A DNA stretch of 6,124 nt from Desulfobacteraceae bacterium (lineage in GTDB: Bacteria > Desulfobacterota > Desulfobacteria > Desulfobacterales > SURF-7): NCBI GenBank assembly GCA_030619585.1, contig JAUXBD010000102.1:1-6124 (forward strand), read 5' to 3'. The position numbers and the translations under genes were made by a program. This document shows, piece by piece, positions 1-5,218 of the stretch; the first letter of the stretch is position 1, and the number at the start of each line of letters is the position of its first letter. The notes under the pieces are model-generated. The model was not told the DNA's origin and did no database searches. It worked only from the letters and a program-made list of their open reading frames with translations.

Positions 1-1057
1 CCTCAGATTTTGTCTCACCGGCTTGTTCAAGAGCTTCGTTGACAGCCTTTTCTTTTTCCTGCTCAGATCTTTCCAAAGCTTTCTCTTTTTCTGTTTTTGC
101 CTTGTCCATGGCCTGGGTAAGTTCCTCGGCAGCTTTATTATTTGCCTGTTCTACAGCATCGGTAACCGCTTCCATTTTTTCGTCAGCCGCGATTTTTTCC
201 CTTCTTTTGGTCATGCCGTACATGCCACCCAGAAAAACCGGCCACAGAGCGACCACCATGGGTACCACATGCAATGCCCCGGAAGTAAGTGCAGGCGCCG
301 GGGTAACTCCAAGGTCTTCGCGCATTCCTATTTCTTTAAAAGGAACTCCTGAAAGGTATACCCAGCTAGTCCCGCCCATCTCGTTTTCTCCATAAATATG
401 ATCAACATAACGGTCAGGATATTTTCTTATTCTTTCACGCGCGATTTTAATCAGATCATCACGTTTTCCAAAAGTAAGCGCTTCTTTAGGGCACGCTTCA
501 ACACACCCGGGAAGCTGCCCCTTCTCAAGTCTCGGAGCACACATGGTGCACTTGACAACTTCCGGAGTAAACGGATCATCATACTGGTAGGTCGGTATTT
601 CAAATGGACAGGCCATTATGCAGTACCGGCAGCCAACGCACACAGAAGGATCATAGGTAACAGCCCCTGTGGGCTGTTTGGCAAAAGCTGTTACAAAACA
701 TACTGATGCGCAAGCAGGTTCCAGGCAGTGATTACACTGAATCTTTCTGAATACAGGTCCATTTTCTTTGCCGTACTTGTTGACAACGGTATAGGCTTTT
801 GTAGTTGTTCTGCGTTTTTTGTCCAGAACAGATTCATCCTTAAACGGTTTTTCAGGCTTCGGGAGTTCATTGACCTTGTTGCAGGCTTCCTCGCAGGATC
901 TGCATCCAACGCACCTTGTTGTGTCATGAAGGACTCCAAAGCTGCCGGGATAACCTGTGAAATGCTTGTCGGACGCGGCATTGGCCTTTTTGCCCAAAGT
1001 GGAACCAATCCCTGCGGCACCCATCCAGCCTAAAAATTTTCTTCGTGATATGGACAT
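1..1057 (-). CDS. hmcB: HmcB-type periplasmic ferredoxin subunit with Tat signal, four [4Fe-4S] motifs and C-terminal membrane anchor (3' end outside window)
   Basis: This is the iron-sulfur subunit expected to pass electrons between the multihaem cytochrome HmcA and the membrane subunits of the Hmc complex. At least 352 residues are visible and the frame is still open at the left edge. The N-terminus MSISRRKFLGWMG is a twin-arginine signal (R5-R6), so the cluster domain is exported already folded. Four cysteine sets follow: C49-C52-C55-C59, C108-C111-C116-C120, C140-C143-C146-C150 and C170-C173-C185-C189, the HybA/HmcB/DsrO pattern. Residues about 257-280 form one hydrophobic membrane segment followed by KRR. 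From about 287 on there is a Lys/Glu/Ala-rich helix, probably a cytoplasmic coiled coil. The ATG has GAGGT upstream (TTGAGGTAAATT) and lies 35 bases after the hmcA stop, so the two are co-transcribed. By domain alone it could be a HybA-like subunit; the 16-haem neighbour points to HmcB. An NrfD-type membrane subunit is expected next but is not in the window. Confidence 0.9.
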   Translation of the reverse strand, partial: MSISRRKFLGWMGAAGIGSTLGKKANAASDKHFTGYPGSFGVLHDTTRCVGCRSCEEACNKVNELPKPEKPFKDESVLDKKRRTTTKAYTVVNKYGKENGPVFRKIQCNHCLEPACASVCFVTAFAKQPTGAVTYDPSVCVGCRYCIMACPFEIPTYQYDDPFTPEVVKCTMCAPRLEKGQLPGCVEACPKEALTFGKRDDLIKIARERIRKYPDRYVDHIYGENEMGGTSWVYLSGVPFKEIGMREDLGVTPAPALTSGALHVVPMVVALWPVFLGGMYGMTKRREKIAADEKMEAVTDAVEQANNKAAEELTQAMDKAKTEKEKALERSEQEKEKAVNEALEQAGETKSE

Positions 1058-1092
1058 ATAATTTACCTCAATAGTAATAAAAAGTGGCTATA

Positions 1093-2637
1093 CTAATTAT
1101 TTTTTTCTTTATGACAGTCAGTGCAGCCGACCTTGTCTATCTTCATGTTATCGTGGCATTCCATGCATTGTATATGGTATGCGCCAATAATTCCGGGTTT
1201 ATGCATATCTTTTTCATTAAACGGTTTGCCGTGACAGCTACCGCATCCGGTTGGTTTTTTCGTTGCCGGACTGTTATGGTGGCATCCCTGGCAGACAGTT
1301 CCTTTTCCAGCGTGGAAGTATACGGCCAAATTATTATCTTTAATATCCTTTACGATTTTATTAACAATATCCCGATGCGGGAATTCAACAGGTTCGTACT
1401 TGTCAGAAAACGCTTTGATAATAATTTTTTCCGGAATGTTCTCGCTGCTGAATGTTCCGGATACTTTTTTGCGCTGTTCAAGAAGTGTTGCAGCAGTCTT
1501 TTCATCCATGCCGGCCTTACCGGAATCTCCGGCAGGAAGTTCCATATGGCACTTGAGACATGAGCTGTCATCTGGTTTGCGGTTTTTTGACAAAACTGCG
1601 TGGCATCCAGCACAGTTTTTGTCCTGCTGTTTCATTTCATGGCATCCAATGCAGCTTTGTTCCCTATCCATCTTGTGCATTGCCTGTTCCAAACTTACGC
1701 CCTTTCCGTCTTCCGAGCCTTTAAGCGTGTGGCATTTACTGCACTTGTTTATTGACTTATGGTGGCATACGCGACAGGTATCATTATATCCTTCATGTGC
1801 CATATGATTGAAAGGGACAAGGTTCATACGATTTTTCCCGGGCGCGTCAAGCTCATTGACACCTGTCTTTATCATTACCTTGTCCGGTTGTTTCCTGTCC
1901 ATTCTCGGTACAGGCGAAACTTTTTCAAACCTGTTCTGTGCTTCAAGGTCATGACATCCGCTGCATTTAACAGGGCCGGTATCTTTTTTCTTCTCTGCGG
2001 TTTTCATGTGGCAATCCAGGCATGAAGCGTGTGAGGCCTCTTCCATAGATATTCTGTCTTTCTCTGTAACATCTTTATGACAAGCCCGGCATGTGTCCTC
2101 GGTCTCTTTTTTATATTTGCCGGTTTTACAGTCTGAATGGCATGTTTCGCATTTTTTGTCATGTGCTTTTGAGTGACGAAAGTGAAGGGATTTATCGAGT
2201 CCCATCGGCTGGCGGAAAGATATAACATTAGGTTTCTCGAGGTGGCATTCACCGCATACAATCGGTCCGCTCTTATCGTTTTCTGCGGTAGTATCCTTGT
2301 GGCATTCTATACAGCTGTTATGAAAAATATCCATAACATCCTTTCTGCCGGTATTTTCCAGCCGCATAAACATTGGAGAAAGCTTGTCACCCTTTTCTTT
2401 ATGGCACTCCCTACAGTCTTTGCCTTTTTTCTCAAGGGCATCAGTATGCTTATCATGAAGAAAAACAGGTTCCGGTTTTTCAAGAGCACCGAATATCTTC
2501 ATTGAATCTATAGATATCATATCCGGCCTGGATGCCGGACCTTCTTTTGCCTCTCCGATTCCAACTGTGTTAATAGCGGTCGATAAAATACAAGTAATAA
2601 AGATTATTGCCAGGAGTGCTTTTTTTTGTTTCGTCAT
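1093..2637 (-). CDS. hmcA: High-molecular-weight class III cytochrome c with 16 haems (HmcA)
   Basis: This is the periplasmic multihaem electron carrier of the Hmc complex, thought to accept electrons from periplasmic hydrogenase/cytochrome c3 and pass them to the membrane. The 514-residue protein starts with a Sec signal: KQKK, then a hydrophobic stretch to about residue 27, with likely cleavage near residue 30. I count exactly 16 CXXCH motifs, starting at residues 75, 109, 128, 163, 183, 206, 225, 288, 299, 329, 342, 360, 449, 465, 491 and 505. Sixteen haems and about 500 residues match the known HmcA family (about 545 residues). The grouping 3 + 4 + 5 + 4 fits its cytochrome-c3-like modules. 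Many free histidines outside the motifs (H61, H64, H106, H152, H155, H278, H281, H421, H442, H488) can serve as distal ligands. A haem-free stretch of about 84 residues (365-448) precedes the last module. The ATG is preceded by AAGGATA directly after the stop of the upstream gene, so translation is probably coupled. Confidence 0.95.
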   Translation of the reverse strand: MTKQKKALLAIIFITCILSTAINTVGIGEAKEGPASRPDMISIDSMKIFGALEKPEPVFLHDKHTDALEKKGKDCRECHKEKGDKLSPMFMRLENTGRKDVMDIFHNSCIECHKDTTAENDKSGPIVCGECHLEKPNVISFRQPMGLDKSLHFRHSKAHDKKCETCHSDCKTGKYKKETEDTCRACHKDVTEKDRISMEEASHASCLDCHMKTAEKKKDTGPVKCSGCHDLEAQNRFEKVSPVPRMDRKQPDKVMIKTGVNELDAPGKNRMNLVPFNHMAHEGYNDTCRVCHHKSINKCSKCHTLKGSEDGKGVSLEQAMHKMDREQSCIGCHEMKQQDKNCAGCHAVLSKNRKPDDSSCLKCHMELPAGDSGKAGMDEKTAATLLEQRKKVSGTFSSENIPEKIIIKAFSDKYEPVEFPHRDIVNKIVKDIKDNNLAVYFHAGKGTVCQGCHHNSPATKKPTGCGSCHGKPFNEKDMHKPGIIGAYHIQCMECHDNMKIDKVGCTDCHKEKNN

Positions 2638-2650
2638 TTTGGTATCCTTA

Positions 2651-2893
2651 TCAATTATCTTGCAGCTTTTTTAACCGGATCATGTATCCTTCTGTTTTAT
2701 CCTCCATCTCCATGAGCTCATAGGAAGAAGCAGGCAGAACCTTAAAAATATCCGAGATGGTTTCCGGGTCGAGCACTAATATTTTCAGAATTTGATCTGC
2801 TTTCATTTCTCTGAAAGTGTCTGTCATCTCAAGCAGGGTAATTGAAGTGATCGCCCCTCTGAAATCGACAGTATTGTCAGCCTCCGAGTTCAA
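2651..2893 (-). CDS. TusA/SirA-fold small protein lacking the catalytic cysteine, first gene of the hmc operon
   Basis: This 80-residue protein aligns by eye along its whole length with TusA/SirA, which is about the same size. VDFRG (residues 9-13) matches the D-x-x-G lead of TusA. LDPETISDI (41-49) matches the TusA stretch DDPATTRDI. YELMEMED and the final MIRLKK match the last strands. The family's CPxP motif is replaced: after DFRG the sequence is AITSIT, so Cys becomes T16 and the prolines become S17 and T19. There is no cysteine anywhere in the protein, so it cannot carry a persulfide as TusA does. It is more likely structural or regulatory; no function can be assigned. The start is TTG at 2893, chosen because GGAGGG lies six bases before it and no closer Met fits the fold. 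It is 13 bases upstream of hmcA and first behind a sigma-54 promoter. The fold is fairly sure, the role unknown. Confidence 0.8.
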   Translation of the reverse strand: MNSEADNTVDFRGAITSITLLEMTDTFREMKADQILKILVLDPETISDIFKVLPASSYELMEMEDKTEGYMIRLKKLQDN

Positions 2894-2899
2894 AAATAT

Positions 2900-2905
2900 C
2901 CCTCC
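2900..2905 (-). promoter_or_regulatory. Ribosome binding site that fixes the TTG start of the TusA-like gene
   Basis: On the minus strand AAAAAGGAGGG is followed by six bases (ATATTT) and then TTG. This near-perfect Shine-Dalgarno sequence at ideal spacing is the reason for accepting a TTG start. The next in-frame Met (residue 23) would remove the first strand of the fold. Confidence 0.8.
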
Positions 2906-2929
2906 TTTTTTTCTACTTCATCTGTTTTT

Positions 2930-2944
2930 GCAAAGTCAGTGCCA
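2930..2944 (-). promoter_or_regulatory. Sigma-54 (-24/-12) promoter of the tusA-like/hmcA/hmcB operon
   Basis: The minus strand reads TGGCACTGACTTTGCA, which matches the sigma-54 consensus TGGCAC-N5-TTGC(A/T) at every defined position: GG at -24, GC at -12, ten bases between. Transcription should start near 2918, giving a leader of about 25 bases that holds the Shine-Dalgarno sequence of the TusA-like gene. Sigma-54 promoters need an AAA+ activator bound upstream. A divergent gene for one starts at 3102, and a cluster of repeated half-sites lies 98 bases upstream of the -24 element. Confidence 0.88.
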
Positions 2945-3029
2945 GAAGATCAGCTGCCATAAAAATTCAGCAGATATACCTGTGTTTCCATCACCGGCAT
3001 GTTATGCTGTAAAAAAAATAAGGAATTTA

Positions 3030-3058
3030 TTGTCTACAAACTGTTAAAGTGTTAACAT
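3030..3058 (+). promoter_or_regulatory. Possible sigma-70 type promoter of the sigma-54 activator gene
   Basis: TTGTCT (3030-3035) and TAACAT (3053-3058) are separated by 17 bases. Each matches four of six consensus positions. The predicted start point near 3065 falls inside the TGTTAA half-site array, so a protein bound there would block this promoter. The match is weak and rests mainly on spacing and position. Confidence 0.3.
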
Positions 3059-3088
3059 ATTCAAATTAACAGGTGTTAAATTTTAACA
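3042..3088. promoter_or_regulatory. Operator/enhancer array of TGTTAA half-sites in the divergent hmc / activator region
   Basis: Six half-sites lie in 47 bases. TGTTAA occurs at 3042, 3050 and 3074; its reverse TTAACA occurs at 3052, 3066 and 3083. They form TGTTAACA (3050-3057, perfect palindrome), TTAACA-GG-TGTTAA (3066-3079) and TGTTAAA-T-TTTAACA (3074-3088). The array is about 124-170 bases upstream of the predicted hmc operon start, the usual place for the upstream activating sequence of a sigma-54 activator. Its last half-site touches the AGGAG ribosome binding site (3088-3092) of the activator gene, which suggests autoregulation. A matching array lies at 5129-5166. That the neighbouring activator binds it is inference. 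Confidence 0.75.
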
Positions 3089-3101
3089 GGAGAATGAAAA
3101 T

Positions 3102-4484
3102 ATGTATGAAAAGGATCTGGATAAGTACTGGAAAACGGTTGTGAATACGATTCAAGATGGAATTATGATTATCGATAAAAGCGGGGTGATAATGTCTGCC
3201 AATAAGGCTCTTGAAAAAATAACCGGATATACAAGAAAAGAACTTATCGGCAGGACATGCGAAGTTTTAAACTGCGACATATGCGAAAAGACAAGGGAAA
3301 ACTCCGGTGAGTACTGGTGCAGACTGTTTAGAACAGGCAAGATGACAAGGAGAAAATGCACTTTTTTACGAAAAGACGGCACTTATACCCATGCCCTTAA
3401 AAACGCAACGCTTTTACGTGACAGCCGAGGTAAAATTTTAGGAGCTGTTGAATCGGTAACAGACATTAATGAAGTTGTTGAAAGGGATAACCAGATCGCT
3501 GAATATCGCAGGGAATTAAAGTCTGAAGACGGATTTCACGGACTGCTCGGTCAATCGGCTGTTATGCAGCAAACTTTTGCGCTTATAGAGAATACAGCCG
3601 ATTCAGAGGCCCCGGTAATTATATTCGGAGAGAGCGGGACAGGAAAAGAGCTTGTCGCAAAGTCAATTCATGAAACAAGCAATCGCATGAACCGTCCGTT
3701 TGTCAAGGTAAATTGCGCCGCCCTAACTGAAACTCTTCTTGAAAGTGAGTTGTTCGGGCATGTCAAGGGGGCTTATACCGGCGCCTATAAGGACAGGGAG
3801 GGAAGGTTTGAAATGGCCAAAGGAGGATCAATCTTTCTTGATGAAATAGGTGACCTCCCCTTGACCACCCAGGTAAAATTGCTCCGTGTGCTTGAAGAAA
3901 AAGTTGTTGAAAGAGTAGGGGACAACAAATCGATCCCGGTAAATGTCCGTATTATTTCAGCTACTAACAGGAACTTGATTGAACTTGTTAAGAATGGGGC
4001 TTTCAGAGAAGACCTGTATTTCAGGATTAATGTTATACCGATAAATATTCCACCGTTAAGGGAAAGGCCCGAAGACATATCTCTTCTTGCGGCGTCTTTC
4101 TTTCACAGAATGCTACTTAAAAGCGGGAAAAAGATAAAGGGGATCAGTAATGATGTTTTAAATATTCTAACTCAGTACCGCTGGCCCGGCAATGTAAGGG
4201 AACTCAAGAGCGCGTTTGAATACGCTTTTGTAACATGCCATGAAACAATGATAAAGCCCTATCATCTCCCGCCTAATATTGTTCAGACCACAGGTATCGA
4301 TAGAGATGAAGCCGGGCAGGACAGCAATAATAATGATTATTCAAAAAAGGGAGAGCTTATTTACGCGCTTGAACAGGCAGGCGGCAACCAGTCTGAAGCC
4401 GCCCGCATTCTTGGAATATCAAGGGTGACAGTGTGGAACAGGATGAAGAAGTATAATATCAGGTATAAAAGAAAAATAGGATAG
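3102..4484 (+). CDS. PAS-domain sigma-54-dependent transcriptional activator (Fis-type DNA-binding end)
   Basis: This cytoplasmic enhancer-binding protein of 460 residues uses ATP hydrolysis to open sigma-54 promoters. Residues about 6-125 are a PAS domain (DGIMIIDKSGVI, ANKALEKITGY). It carries five cysteines, C53, C58, C61, C73 and C86, which may bind a metal or Fe-S centre or sense redox state. Residues about 148-385 are the AAA+ core, with Walker A GESGTGKE (176-183), the sigma-54 contact loop as GAYTGA (223-228, a common variant of GAFTGA), Walker B GGSIFLDEIGD (241-251), FREDLYFRI and WPGNVREL. Residues about 416-451 are a Fis-type helix-turn-helix (GNQSEAARILGISRVTVWNR). There is no receiver domain, so control is by ligand or redox through PAS rather than by phosphorylation. 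AGGAG lies nine bases before the ATG. It is divergent from the hmc operon, whose sigma-54 promoter is its obvious target. The fold and mechanism are certain; the signal is not. Confidence 0.95.
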   Translation: MYEKDLDKYWKTVVNTIQDGIMIIDKSGVIMSANKALEKITGYTRKELIGRTCEVLNCDICEKTRENSGEYWCRLFRTGKMTRRKCTFLRKDGTYTHALKNATLLRDSRGKILGAVESVTDINEVVERDNQIAEYRRELKSEDGFHGLLGQSAVMQQTFALIENTADSEAPVIIFGESGTGKELVAKSIHETSNRMNRPFVKVNCAALTETLLESELFGHVKGAYTGAYKDREGRFEMAKGGSIFLDEIGDLPLTTQVKLLRVLEEKVVERVGDNKSIPVNVRIISATNRNLIELVKNGAFREDLYFRINVIPINIPPLRERPEDISLLAASFFHRMLLKSGKKIKGISNDVLNILTQYRWPGNVRELKSAFEYAFVTCHETMIKPYHLPPNIVQTTGIDRDEAGQDSNNNDYSKKGELIYALEQAGGNQSEAARILGISRVTVWNRMKKYNIRYKRKIG

Positions 4485-4506
4485 CTAAGGCTTGTATAAT
4501 AATAAA

Positions 4507-4542
4507 CAAACGGCCCGGCTGATACCGGACCGTTTGCTTTTT
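4507..4542. terminator. Bidirectional intrinsic terminator between convergent genes
   Basis: CAAACGGCCCGG (4507-4518) and CCGGACCGTTTG (4525-4536) form a 12-base-pair stem with one mismatch and a six-base loop (CTGATA). On the plus strand it is followed by CTTTTT and ends the sigma-54 activator transcript. On the minus strand the mismatch becomes a G-U pair and the stem is followed by the T-rich TTTATTATTAT, ending the response regulator transcript. The T tract overlaps the stop codon of the response regulator (4541-4543). Confidence 0.85.
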
Positions 4543-4924
4543 AAGCGGTTAAAATATCCTTGACCATATTAATAAGCCTTTCCTCATCAATCGGCTTGTT
4601 CATAAAACCGTCCGGTTTCTGGAATCCAGGAACTTTTTGGAAATATCTTCTCATTTCATCTCCAACCGCAGTAATAATAATAACCGGTATTTTTTTAAGC
4701 TCCGGGTCATCTCTGTATTGACGATAAGTTCTGACGCCTGTCTGGTTCGGCATGGCAATATCCAGGGTGATTAGATCGGGGCTTTCTTTTTTAGCCATTT
4801 CGATACCCTGAAGGCCGTCTTCTGCTGTAATTGTTTCATAACCGTTATCTTCAAGAAGCGTAACCAGATATTTTGAAACGTCTTTTTCGTCCTCAACAAC
4901 CAGTATTTTTTTGCCTGCGCTCAT
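4541..4924 (-). CDS. Single-domain (CheY-like) response regulator
   Basis: This 127-residue protein is a complete receiver domain with no output domain. The acidic pair is E11-D12 (VVEDE), the phosphoacceptor is D55 (LITLDIAMP), the switch Thr is T85 (IIITA) and the conserved Lys is K110 (NKPID). A loop with PGFQKPDGF before the NKP motif is longer than in CheY. It would act by binding a partner protein or relaying phosphate. I chose ATG 4924 because GGAGG lies seven bases upstream. A GTG at 4987 in the same frame has no ribosome binding site and would translate the duplicated leader. The gene has its own sigma-54 promoter and enhancer-like array, and a kinase gene lies just upstream on the same strand. 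In Desulfovibrio vulgaris a response regulator gene (rrf1) also accompanies the hmc operon; I infer a parallel role, not orthology. Confidence 0.9.
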   Translation of the reverse strand: MSAGKKILVVEDEKDVSKYLVTLLEDNGYETITAEDGLQGIEMAKKESPDLITLDIAMPNQTGVRTYRQYRDDPELKKIPVIIITAVGDEMRRYFQKVPGFQKPDGFMNKPIDEERLINMVKDILTA

Positions 4925-4928
4925 TCGA

Positions 4929-4970
4929 GTTCCTCCAAAATAGTTATTAGTTCCTCCAAAATATTTATTA
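4929..4970 (-). repeat. 21-base tandem duplication carrying two Shine-Dalgarno sequences before the response regulator
   Basis: Positions 4929-4949 and 4950-4970 are direct repeats of 21 bases with one mismatch (4943 against 4964). Each copy, read on the minus strand, contains TTTTGGAGGAAC. The copy nearest the gene is the working ribosome binding site for ATG 4924. The second sits 21 bases further upstream with no start codon at proper spacing in frame. It lies in the leader, since the predicted transcription start is near 5009. Confidence 0.85.
4932..4936 (-). promoter_or_regulatory. Ribosome binding site that fixes the start of the response regulator
   Basis: GGAGG on the minus strand is followed by AACTCGA and ATG at 4924. 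It decides in favour of the 127-residue product over the longer GTG-initiated reading of 148 residues. Confidence 0.85.
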
Positions 4971-5020
4971 TTAAGCTTTGTTATCACTACTGTTAATTTT
5001 TTTCAATAAAAATCAACACC

Positions 5021-5035
5021 GCAAGGCTGGTACCA
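5021..5035 (-). promoter_or_regulatory. Sigma-54 (-24/-12) promoter of the response regulator gene
   Basis: The minus strand reads TGGTACCAGCCTTGC: TGGTAC, five bases, TTGC. It differs from the TGGCAC-N5-TTGC consensus at one position, and the invariant GG and GC are ten bases apart as required. The predicted start is near 5009, leaving a leader of about 85 bases. A half-site array lies 94 bases upstream of the -24 element, almost the same distance as at the hmc promoter (98). Confidence 0.78.
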
Positions 5036-5128
5036 ACCTTATTTTTATGTTCTGAAGTTGTTTTTTTAACAAAAGTACATGTAACATGGTTTTAGAGATA
5101 AATTAAGTTCTGTTTTGCACTTGACACC

Positions 5129-5166
5129 TGTTAAGGTGTTAAATGTGCTAACTTAACAGATGTTAA
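5129..5166. promoter_or_regulatory. Second TGTTAA operator/enhancer array, upstream of the response regulator
   Basis: Half-sites occur at 5129 and 5137 (TGTTAA), 5153 (TTAACA) and 5161 (TGTTAA). The last two form TTAACA-GA-TGTTAA. The steps of 8, 16 and 8 bases are the same as at 3042, 3050, 3066 and 3074. A weaker sixth block TTGAACA (5169) corresponds to TTTAACA at 3082. Further single copies follow at 5184 and 5204, up to the stop of the kinase gene. The array is about 120-160 bases upstream of the predicted response regulator start. The rest of the 294-base gap (4925-5218) holds the promoter, the duplicated leader and AT-rich spacer; I see no small gene or clear terminator for the kinase in it. 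Confidence 0.72.
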
Positions 5167-5218
5167 ATTTGAACACAGAAAAATGTTAAATACTTTTTTC
5201 ATGTGTTAACTGGTTGTG

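Noticed and set aside
39..395. Rightward open frame of about 118 codons opposite hmcB
   Set aside because: It is antisense to the clear ferredoxin frame, and the Ser/Ala/Phe-rich product is what the complement of a Lys/Glu-rich coiled coil gives.
1084..1563. Rightward open frame of about 159 codons opposite hmcA
   Set aside because: It lies entirely antisense to a certain multihaem gene, its product resembles no family I know, and it is best explained as a shadow of that gene.
2581..2637. Lipoprotein signal at the N-terminus of HmcA (Cys16)
   Set aside because: The residues before Cys16 (IFIT) do not fit a lipobox, and the hydrophobic stretch continues past it; an ordinary Sec signal fits better.
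2945..3041. IHF site between the sigma-54 promoter and the enhancer array
   Set aside because: I found no match to WATCAA-N4-TTR on either strand here, only A/T tracts. DNA bending may be intrinsic or use another protein.
4929..4970. CRISPR-like or mobile-element repeat
   Set aside because: There are only two directly abutting copies without spacers, and they consist of leader with Shine-Dalgarno sequence.
4925..4987. Longer response regulator starting at GTG 4987
   Set aside because: There is no ribosome binding site upstream of it. The extra 21 residues are the translated duplicated leader, while ATG 4924 has GGAGG at ideal spacing.
5121..5149. TTGACA as a rightward sigma-70 -35 box
   Set aside because: No acceptable -10 follows at 16-18 bases, and no rightward gene lies downstream; the kinase there is on the other strand.
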